Positions 1 through 5,979 of a stretch of DNA of 5,979 nt are shown here, piece by piece. The first letter of the stretch is position 1. Every line of letters begins with the position of its first letter. The translations under genes were made by a program, and so were the position numbers. The stretch spans positions 1 through 5,979 of the forward strand of contig BNXR01000108.1 of NCBI GenBank assembly GCA_025999735.1. The letters are read 5' to 3'. This DNA comes from Bacteroidia bacterium (GTDB lineage: Bacteria > Bacteroidota > Bacteroidia > Bacteroidales > Marinifilaceae). The notes under the pieces were generated by a model, which was given only the letters and a program-made list of their open reading frames with translations, was not told the origin of the DNA and made no database searches.

Positions 1-35
1 GACTTTCAGGCTGTTACAAATTTGGGTGCCTTCAA

Positions 36-55
36 AATCGGCTTTTTATCCGATT
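36..55. repeat. small inverted repeat in the left intergenic region
   Basis: AATCGG (36-41) and CCGATT (50-55) are perfect 6-bp inverted arms around an 8-nt AT-rich loop. It lies downstream of the permease gene in the minus-strand direction. Only a short run of four T follows the stem on the minus strand, and no T run follows on the plus strand, so it is a poor match to an intrinsic terminator. It could be part of a small dispersed repeat or occur by chance. Confidence 0.35.
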
Positions 56-129
56 GTAGGCCTGATTTTGTCCCTTTTTTAACTAAAATTTAACATTTGA
101 ACGACTGGGGCCTGCAATGTGGGTTAAGA

Positions 130-150
130 AATTTAGGAATTTAGGAATTA
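130..150. repeat. 8-bp tandem repeat, about 2.6 copies
   Basis: AATTTAGG occurs at 130-137 and 138-145, followed by a partial copy AATTA at 146-150. It is non-coding and AT-rich. No function can be read from it; slippage is a simple origin. Confidence 0.5.
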
Positions 151-154
151 ATTT

Positions 155-209
155 CTACATTTTTCAATTTCTAAATTGGGCGGGCAAACTCCGCCCCTAC
201 ATTTCAATT
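155..209. repeat. imperfect direct repeats flanking a GC-rich hairpin
   Basis: CTACATTTTTCAATT (155-169) and CTACATTTCAATT (197-209) are the same sequence apart from two extra T in the first copy. They bracket the segment 170-196, which contains the GGGCGG/CCGCCC hairpin. The right copy overlaps the last sense codon and stop codon of the permease gene. A flanking direct repeat of this size could mark an inserted small element or a local duplication; this is inference. Confidence 0.5.
178..196 (-). repeat. GC-rich hairpin just after the permease stop codon
   Basis: GGGCGG (178-183) and CCGCCC (191-196) form a perfect 6-bp all-GC stem with a 7-nt loop. On the minus strand the motif reads GTAGGGGCGG, a loop, then CCGCCC, and its GTAG starts 3 nt after the permease TGA. 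There is no T-rich tract after the stem, so it is not a classical Rho-independent terminator. It could still stabilise the 3' end of the transcript or promote termination. It resembles the hairpin at 4305-4325 in its GTAGGG start and in its position relative to a stop codon. Confidence 0.6.
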
Positions 210-926
210 GCGGCTTCGGTAAATAAATAGTTGCGTTAAAACCAAGAACAGAAGGGTGAGCGATGAAAAATAGAATATATCCCTTGAATCAATAACCCCT
301 CTTGATAAGGCATCAAAATGCTCAACAACAGATAAATATAACAGTATTTCAGAAATGAAATTGTACCTACAGATACCGGCTAAAAATTCAAATAAAAATT
401 GAAAACACAAAATAACGCTGAAACTGAGAAAAAAGGCGTTGAGAATTCCTTTCGCAGCAGACGAAGCACAAATACCAATAGCGATGTAAAAGGCTGCCAT
501 TAAAAGTAGTCCCAGATAACCAGAAAGTACTTGTCCACCATCCACATTCCCCAATACTTCTATCGTGCAATAATAAGGTGTTGTCAGCAACAGCAAAATC
601 GTGATCGTCATAAAAATGGAACAAAATTTCGCCACTATCAACTTGCTTGTGCGGATTGGCTTTGTCAGCAATAATTCTAAGGTACCTGTTTTTCTCTCTT
701 CGGCGATAGATCTCATCGAGAATATCGGCACTAAAAACAGAAAAAGCCACTTTATAATGACGAAAAAGGGGAGCATGGAAGCCTGTCCCAAGCGAAAAAT
801 GTTCGCATCAGAAAGCCAACAATAAAATCCACAGACGCTGAAAAACAATACCGACCCGGAATAAAATGTCCACGAATTAAAAGCGTGATTCAACTCTTTC
901 TGTGTTAATTTCCATATAATCTTCAT
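204..926 (-). CDS. gldF: ABC-2 type transporter permease, GldF-like
   Basis: This is an integral inner-membrane protein of 240 aa, the expected length for GldF-type permeases. About six hydrophobic segments are visible near residues 18-38, 52-69, 103-121, 135-155, 163-184 and 217-236. The motif MRSIAEE-KTGTLELLLTKPI at 71-91, between the second and third segments, is the conserved cytoplasmic element of ABC-2 permeases that meets the ATPase. It most likely pairs with the ATPase encoded immediately upstream to form an exporter; the substrate is unknown. The ATG at 926-924 is preferred over an in-frame TTG at 935, which overlaps the upstream TGA. With this start the gap to the upstream gene is 5 nt, which implies co-transcription. 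In Flavobacterium the GldA, GldF and GldG proteins are linked to gliding, but no gldG follows here. The family is clear; the name GldF is by resemblance, and a generic ABC-2 permease is the alternative. Confidence 0.85.
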   Translation of the reverse strand: MKIIWKLTQKELNHAFNSWTFYSGSVLFFSVCGFYCWLSDANIFRLGQASMLPFFVIIKWLFLFLVPIFSMRSIAEERKTGTLELLLTKPIRTSKLIVAKFCSIFMTITILLLLTTPYYCTIEVLGNVDGGQVLSGYLGLLLMAAFYIAIGICASSAAKGILNAFFLSFSVILCFQFLFEFLAGICRYNFISEILLYLSVVEHFDALSRGVIDSRDIFYFSSLTLLFLVLTQLFIYRSRN

Positions 927-931
927 GGCAA

Positions 932-1852
932 TCAATTTTGAGTTAATTGTCTGAAAATATCCTCAAGACCTTTTTCAACAGGTGTCATCTCCGTAATATA
1001 CCAATCGTTTGTGACGCAAAGAGCAAAAATGGCTTTTTCAATTCCACCATCGGTGGATGCATGTACGCGGATTTTTTCGTGCGCAGTAACACGAACCTCG
1101 TGTAATCCTTCGATGAGAGATAATTTTGAGCAAATATCAGCGATATCCCCATTTTGAATACAGATGTCGAGTATTCTATGGGAGCTCGGATTTCTCAATT
1201 CATCGGGAGTGTTGTTAGCGACGATTTTCCCTTTATTCAGTATCAGTACTCGATTGCACATTGCTTCCATTTCGGCGAGGATGTGAGAACTCAGCAGAAT
1301 GGTGCGTTCTTTTCCTATTTGTCGTATCAGTTCGCGAATTTCGAAAATCTGATTCGGGTCAAGACCGGTGGTCGGCTCATCGAAGATGATTACTTCTGGC
1401 TCGTGAATAAGGGCTTGTGCAATGCCAATTCTTTGTTTATAGCCCTTTGACAGTTCCCGTATCGTTTTATGTCTCTCGTGTTCAAGTCCACAAATGCGCA
1501 ACATATCCTGTATTCTAGTGGGCATCCTATAACGGGGAATATTGTGAATATCGGCGATAAACTTCAGAAAGTCAATCACATTCATGTCATCGTACAGCGG
1601 GTTGCTCTCTGAAAGGAAGCCAATATGTTGTTTGATTTTGTGGGCTTTTTTGAATATGGACCCACCACCGATGAAAACATTCCCTTCATTCGGAAACAGA
1701 AAGCCTGTAAGTATCTTCATTATAGTTGTTTTCCCTGCACCATTGGGACCAAGAATACCTAAAATTTCTCCTTTTTTTACACTAAAAGAGACGGCATCTA
1801 CCGCTTTTTGTGTTCCAAAAGATTTGGATAAATTTTCGACGATGACATCCAT
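932..1852 (-). CDS. gldA: ABC transporter ATP-binding protein, GldA-like
   Basis: This 306-aa cytoplasmic ATPase would power the permease encoded 5 nt downstream. The nucleotide-binding domain is complete: Walker A GPNGAGKTT at 35-43, signature LSKGY at 134-138, Walker B VIIFDEP at 154-160 with catalytic E159, D-loop GLDP at 163-166 and the switch histidine H190. The Q-loop position carries glutamate in FLSESNPLY (E82) in place of the usual glutamine, as I recall for GldA-type ATPases (YLPE-NPLY). A C-terminal region of about 90 residues (roughly 215-306) follows the ATPase core, as in the DrrA/GldA exporter class. The ATG lies 3 nt after the stop of the LacI-family gene, with no purine-rich ribosome site, so translation is probably coupled. 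All catalytic motifs are present, so the enzyme should be active. The substrate is not readable from the sequence, and a non-gliding export role is quite possible. Confidence 0.9.
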   Translation of the reverse strand: MDVIVENLSKSFGTQKAVDAVSFSVKKGEILGILGPNGAGKTTIMKILTGFLFPNEGNVFIGGGSIFKKAHKIKQHIGFLSESNPLYDDMNVIDFLKFIADIHNIPRYRMPTRIQDMLRICGLEHERHKTIRELSKGYKQRIGIAQALIHEPEVIIFDEPTTGLDPNQIFEIRELIRQIGKERTILLSSHILAEMEAMCNRVLILNKGKIVANNTPDELRNPSSHRILDICIQNGDIADICSKLSLIEGLHEVRVTAHEKIRVHASTDGGIEKAIFALCVTNDWYITEMTPVEKGLEDIFRQLTQN

Positions 1853-1855
1853 ATT

Positions 1856-2887
1856 TTAAAATATGTATGGTCTATCTGATGAGTCCCGTACAATCAATTC
1901 CGAACTGACGACTTCTTTCCTAGTGCGTGCATGCTTCGGGTCAAGTATCTGGTCAAAAAGGAGTTCGGCAGCTAACTCGCCAATCTTCTGTGGAAATTGG
2001 TTGACGGTGCTAACAGAAGGATTCATATATTGTGAGCGCTGAGAATTTGAAAATCCAAAAACAGCAATGTCCTCAGGAATACGTAGTTTCTGTTCTTTGA
2101 TTGCTTGAATCGCTCCTATCGCCAAATCGTCATTGATACCAAAAATGGCATCCGGCCTATTTTTCAACATCAGCAACTGTTTGGTAGCCTCCTTGGCAGA
2201 TGCAACCGAAAAATCATCTATTCTCACAATCAGGTTTTGGTCAACTTTAAACTTATTTGAGGCAAGTGCTTGCAGATACCCTTTTGTTCTGCTTTTAGCA
2301 ATGGAAAGATGCTCAGAACCTGTAAGCAGTGCTACACGCTTGGCTCCCCCATGTATCAAATGTTTCACAATTTTATAGGCAGCATCGGCATCATCGGCTA
2401 CCACTTTGGATACATTTAATTCCTTGGTCGTCCTATCAAACAATACGAGTGGTATATTATTATCCTGAATGTCTGTGATATGGTCAAAAGTGTTTGTTTC
2501 TTTGGATAAAGAGAGAATTATCCCATCCATACGGTAGGACATAAAAATGTCAATGTTTTTTCGTTCTTTCTCAAAACTTTCATTTGAAGAAACCATCAAA
2601 ACATTGTAGCCGTACTTTTCAGCGACTTTTTCTACAGACATGACGACCGTTGCAAAAAAAGAATTAACAATTTCAGGTACGACAATACCTATCATGTGAC
2701 TTTTGTGCGTCTTAAGTGATACAGCAATCGGGTTAGGCCTATAACACAACTCCTTAGCTAATTTCTGAACGTTCATTCGAGTTAGTATACTAATTTCAGG
2801 ATTGTTTTGCAATGCCCTGGAAACGGTTGATATAGAAATGTTTAACTGCAATGCTATATCTTTAATAGTAACTACTTTCCCCGCCAT
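1856..2887 (-). CDS. LacI-family transcriptional regulator
   Basis: This 343-aa DNA-binding repressor or activator has the usual family length. The N-terminal helix-turn-helix spans about residues 7-26 (VTIKDIALQLNISISTVSRAL). The hinge follows near 49-62, with YRPNPIAVSL, where L58 matches the leucine that enters the minor groove in LacI. The periplasmic-binding-protein-like effector domain starts at about 65 (MIGIVVPEI). It includes PLVLFDR, PDAIFGINDDLAIGA and a C-terminal PSVSTVNQFP segment typical of the family. The ATG at 2887-2885 gives MAGKVVTIKDIA, the normal start just before the helix-turn-helix. An in-frame TTG at 2902 would add five residues and is unlikely. It heads a tight cluster with the GldA/GldF-like genes (3-nt gap), so these may be in its regulon, together with autoregulation. 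Most family members sense sugars or nucleosides; the ligand here cannot be told. Confidence 0.95.
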   Translation of the reverse strand: MAGKVVTIKDIALQLNISISTVSRALQNNPEISILTRMNVQKLAKELCYRPNPIAVSLKTHKSHMIGIVVPEIVNSFFATVVMSVEKVAEKYGYNVLMVSSNESFEKERKNIDIFMSYRMDGIILSLSKETNTFDHITDIQDNNIPLVLFDRTTKELNVSKVVADDADAAYKIVKHLIHGGAKRVALLTGSEHLSIAKSRTKGYLQALASNKFKVDQNLIVRIDDFSVASAKEATKQLLMLKNRPDAIFGINDDLAIGAIQAIKEQKLRIPEDIAVFGFSNSQRSQYMNPSVSTVNQFPQKIGELAAELLFDQILDPKHARTRKEVVSSELIVRDSSDRPYIF

Positions 2888-2899
2888 AACTATGTTTAT

Positions 2900-2917
2900 C
2901 AATTAAAAAATTAGTTG
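2900..2917. promoter_or_regulatory. possible operator-like palindrome upstream of the LacI-family gene
   Basis: An imperfect inverted repeat CAAnTAA-(4 nt)-TTAnTTG lies 12 nt before the ATG of the LacI-family gene, inside the 89-nt gap after eno. Six of the seven positions in each arm pair. LacI-family proteins bind palindromes and often control their own genes, so an autoregulatory site is plausible. However, the centre has only A/T pairs, unlike the central CG of many LacI-family operators, and AT-rich DNA yields such repeats by chance. No clear Bacteroidota promoter (TAnnTTTG with TTTG about 20 nt upstream) was found in this gap. Confidence 0.22.
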
Positions 2918-2976
2918 TATACCATTTATCGCCACTATGTCCCATCTTCGTTAATTCTTCAAAAACTCTGACAAGT

Positions 2977-4293
<1,317 letters not shown>

Positions 4294-4304
4294 TTAACTT
4301 TCAC

Positions 4305-4325
4305 GTAGGGACGCCTTGTCCCTAC
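4305..4325 (-). repeat. perfect hairpin between rplQ and eno
   Basis: GTAGGGAC (4305-4312) and GTCCCTAC (4318-4325) form a perfect 8-bp stem with a 5-nt loop. On the minus strand it starts 8 nt after the rplQ stop codon and ends 35 nt before the eno ATG. No T tract follows, so it is not a classical intrinsic terminator. It might weaken or time read-through, or protect the rplQ 3' end. From memory, short GTAGGGACAAGGC-type palindromes are scattered through many Bacteroidota genomes, so this may be one copy of a dispersed intergenic repeat; I could not verify this. Confidence 0.7.
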
Positions 4326-4333
4326 AACAAATT

Positions 4334-4966
4334 TTATTCTGCCTTCGGTTCTTCTTCCGCTACCTCAGCGACAGGCTCTTCAACAACTTCTGCTTCCGCT
4401 ACTTCAGCGACCTCCGCTTCCACTACCTCAGTTTCAACAACTTCTGCTTCAACGAATTCTTCTGCCTCGACAACATCCTCCTCGACAACCTCCGCAGGTT
4501 GTTCACTTTCCACTTTCGCCTTCCCAGCTTCAATCTTGGAAGCACCACTGGCACCTCTCCTGCTACGTCTGCCTTTTTTAACTTCTTTCTTTTCTTCCGT
4601 GTAGGTAGCGTTATAGTCCACCAACTCAATGATGCACATTTCGGCATTATCGCCAATCCGATGACCTACTCTAAGAATCCGCGTATAACCACCCGGACGA
4701 GTGGCAATCTTCGGTGCCACCTCTTGAAACAACTCGGTAACGGCTAACTTTTCGCCCAAGTAACTGAATACTAAACGACGTGAGTTCATGTCGTCCGTCT
4801 TACTGCGCGTAAGAAGTGGCTCTACATATATTCGCAACGCCTTTGCTTTTGCTACTGTCGTCTTGATACGCTTGTGCATAATCAACGAGGTCGCCATATT
4901 GGAAAGTAGCGCATGTCTATGGCTACTCGTCCTGTTCAAGTGATTGAATTTCTTCTGATGTCTCAT
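4334..4966 (-). CDS. rplQ: 50S ribosomal protein L17 with acidic C-terminal extension
   Basis: L17 is a structural protein of the large ribosomal subunit. The core occupies about residues 1-119: it opens with [20 protein letters not shown], contains LITHKRIKTT-like [15 protein letters not shown] (28-42), and closes with GGYTRI (92-97), [16 protein letters not shown] (103-118). The protein is 210 aa, far longer than the roughly 120-130 aa of E. coli-type L17. The extra part is a basic linker (about 125-151, KKGRRSRRG) followed by a low-complexity tail rich in Glu, Val and Ala (152-210) with no Lys or Arg until K208. Extended L17 proteins are, to my knowledge, common in this phylum; the length and repetition of this tail vary. 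The start ATG is 4 nt after the rpoA stop, the usual rpoA-rplQ order, so the two are co-transcribed. Confidence 0.98.
   Translation of the reverse strand: MRHQKKFNHLNRTSSHRHALLSNMATSLIMHKRIKTTVAKAKALRIYVEPLLTRSKTDDMNSRRLVFSYLGEKLAVTELFQEVAPKIATRPGGYTRILRVGHRIGDNAEMCIIELVDYNATYTEEKKEVKKGRRSRRGASGASKIEAGKAKVESEQPAEVVEEDVVEAEEFVEAEVVETEVVEAEVAEVAEAEVVEEPVAEVAEEEPKAE
4379..4450 (-). repeat. 18-bp direct repeats coding the L17 acidic tail
   Basis: The 18-bp sequence TTCAACAACTTCTGCTTC occurs at 4379-4396 and again, identical, at 4433-4450, 54 bp (18 codons) apart. Both are in the same frame of rplQ and encode EAEVVE (residues 173-178 and 191-196). Degenerate E/V/A codon repeats fill the space around them. 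This points to in-frame duplication or slippage as the way the tail grew and predicts length variation among strains. Confidence 0.75.
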
Positions 4967-4970
4967 TTTC

Positions 4971-5963
4971 TTAATCGTTCTCTAATTTATACTTCGCTAC
5001 ATCCGTGCCAAAAAACAAATTGTTAGTAGCCAGCAACGCTTCCAATTCCGTTAGGGATTTCTTCCCAAAGTTGCGGAATTTCAACAAATCGTTCTTGTTG
5101 AATTTTACCAACTCGCCTAACGTATCTACTTCGGCCGCTTTCAAACAATTTAGGGCACGTACGGAAAGGTCCATATCTATCAACTTGGTCTTCAAAAGTT
5201 GACGTGTATGCAAAATTTCCTCGTCAAATTCTTCATTACTGCGCTTATCCTCCACTTCCACAGCTATTTTCTCGTCAGAAAATAACGCAAAGTGATGAAT
5301 TAATATCTTGGCTGCCTCTTTCAGGGCTTCCTTAGGACTAATGGAGCCGTCTGTTTGTATTTCAAGGAGCAATAGCTCATAGTCCGTTTTACCTTCTACA
5401 CGATAATTTTCACGTTTATACATCACGTTCAGTATCGGCGTGTAAATGGCATCAATGGGAATATACCCTATTTCGGCATCCGTATAAATTTGTTCCGATG
5501 CAGGAACATACCCACGACCCTGCTGAATGGTTACTTCCATGTGGAGCTTCACATTCTTGTTCATGTTACAGATGACCAAATCCGTGTTCAATACCTCGAA
5601 ATCTGTCAAAAAACGGTTGAAATCACCGGCAGTAAAAGCCTCTTGACCTGAAATCAAAATCGCCAATTTTTCCCCCTCCGAATAATCCGCTTTCCGCTTA
5701 AAACGCACTTTCTTTAAATTCAGTATTATCTCGGAAACATCCTCTATAACGCCCGGTATCGTTGCGAACTCATGCTCTACACCCTGAATTTTGATTCCCG
5801 TAATCGCGTACCCCTCTAATGAATTTAAAAGTATCCTACGCAATGGATTACCGATTGTGTCACTATAACCGGGCTCTAAGGGACGAAACTCAAATTTCCC
5901 GAATTTGTCCGTTGACTCAACCATGATTACTTTGTCCGGTTTTTGAAAAGCTAATATTGCCAT
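4971..5963 (-). CDS. rpoA: DNA-directed RNA polymerase subunit alpha
   Basis: Alpha dimerises to nucleate RNA polymerase assembly and contacts activators and upstream promoter DNA. The gene is complete at 330 aa, almost the same as E. coli. The N-terminal domain (about 1-235) shows [20 protein letters not shown] (29-48), the dimerisation helix region, plus IPGVIEDV (69-76), GRGYVPA (149-155) and [13 protein letters not shown] (165-177). A charged linker leads to the C-terminal domain (about 255-320). There [15 protein letters not shown] (265-279) and [16 protein letters not shown] (296-311) align with the DNA-binding residues of E. coli R265, N268, G296, K298 and S299, here R269, N272, G300, K302 and S303. 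The ATG at 5963-5961 gives [12 protein letters not shown], a natural start; only 16 nt of upstream sequence are present. It is followed by rplQ after 4 nt. In this phylum rpsD normally precedes it, outside this window. Confidence 0.99.
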   Translation of the reverse strand: MAILAFQKPDKVIMVESTDKFGKFEFRPLEPGYSDTIGNPLRRILLNSLEGYAITGIKIQGVEHEFATIPGVIEDVSEIILNLKKVRFKRKADYSEGEKLAILISGQEAFTAGDFNRFLTDFEVLNTDLVICNMNKNVKLHMEVTIQQGRGYVPASEQIYTDAEIGYIPIDAIYTPILNVMYKRENYRVEGKTDYELLLLEIQTDGSISPKEALKEAAKILIHHFALFSDEKIAVEVEDKRSNEEFDEEILHTRQLLKTKLIDMDLSVRALNCLKAAEVDTLGELVKFNKNDLLKFRNFGKKSLTELEALLATNNLFFGTDVAKYKLEND

Positions 5964-5979
5964 ATATTTTGTGTATTAT

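Noticed and set aside
178..196. Rho-independent terminator after the permease gene
   Set aside because: The stem is GC-rich but no run of T follows it on the minus strand, so it is listed as a hairpin repeat only.
927..935. TTG start for the permease at 935, adding MIA
   Set aside because: It would overlap the upstream stop codon; the ATG at 926 gives the expected N-terminus (MKIIWKLTQKE) and the usual family length.
204..1852. Firm assignment as a gliding-motility machine
   Set aside because: Only GldA-like and GldF-like parts are present; GldG and other gliding genes are absent from the window, and similar ABC-2 pairs serve other export roles.
1154..1859. Plus-strand frames of about 90-98 codons opposite the ABC ATPase gene
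   Set aside because: They are antisense to a gene with all ABC motifs intact and have no recognisable features.
2888..2902. TTG start for the LacI-family regulator at 2902
   Set aside because: The ATG at 2887 gives the typical short lead into the helix-turn-helix; the five extra residues have no family support.
4316..4747. 143-codon plus-strand frame, Phe-rich
   Set aside because: It overlaps rplQ fully in antisense and shows no recognisable family; its composition follows from the complementary codons.

Overview
The window reads as chromosomal DNA of a member of the Bacteroidota, most likely the order Bacteroidales. Four observations support this. The rpoA-rplQ pair carries a Bacteroidota-style L17 with a long acidic tail. 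The enolase has the [16 protein letters not shown] variant of the active-site loop that I associate with this phylum. An ABC exporter pair resembles GldA/GldF. The AT-rich leaders before the start codons show no Shine-Dalgarno-like GGAGG. I cannot place it to genus from sequence alone.

All five intact genes lie on the minus strand, so transcription runs from right to left. At the right edge rpoA (RNA polymerase alpha, complete) is followed after 4 nt by rplQ (ribosomal protein L17), the usual end of the alpha operon. A 64-nt gap containing a short perfect hairpin (GTAGGGAC/GTCCCTAC) leads to eno (enolase). After a further 88-89 nt comes a compact three-gene unit: a LacI-family regulator, an ABC ATPase of the GldA type and an ABC-2 permease of the GldF type, spaced by 3 nt and 5 nt. 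The left 203 nt contain no convincing gene. They hold several small inverted and direct repeats, including a GC-rich hairpin (GGGCGG/CCGCCC) just after the permease stop codon.

Functionally the right half is core housekeeping (transcription, translation, glycolysis). The left half is probably one operon in which the LacI-family protein is made together with a small membrane exporter. The GldA/GldF pair would form an ATP-driven ABC-2 complex in the inner membrane. The third protein often found with it, GldG, is not directly downstream, so a gliding role should not be assumed.

I found no CRISPR array, tRNA, rRNA, transposase, phage gene or obviously novel multi-gene system. The items most worth a second look are the tightly coupled lacI-gldA-gldF arrangement and the two GTAGGG hairpins placed just after stop codons.
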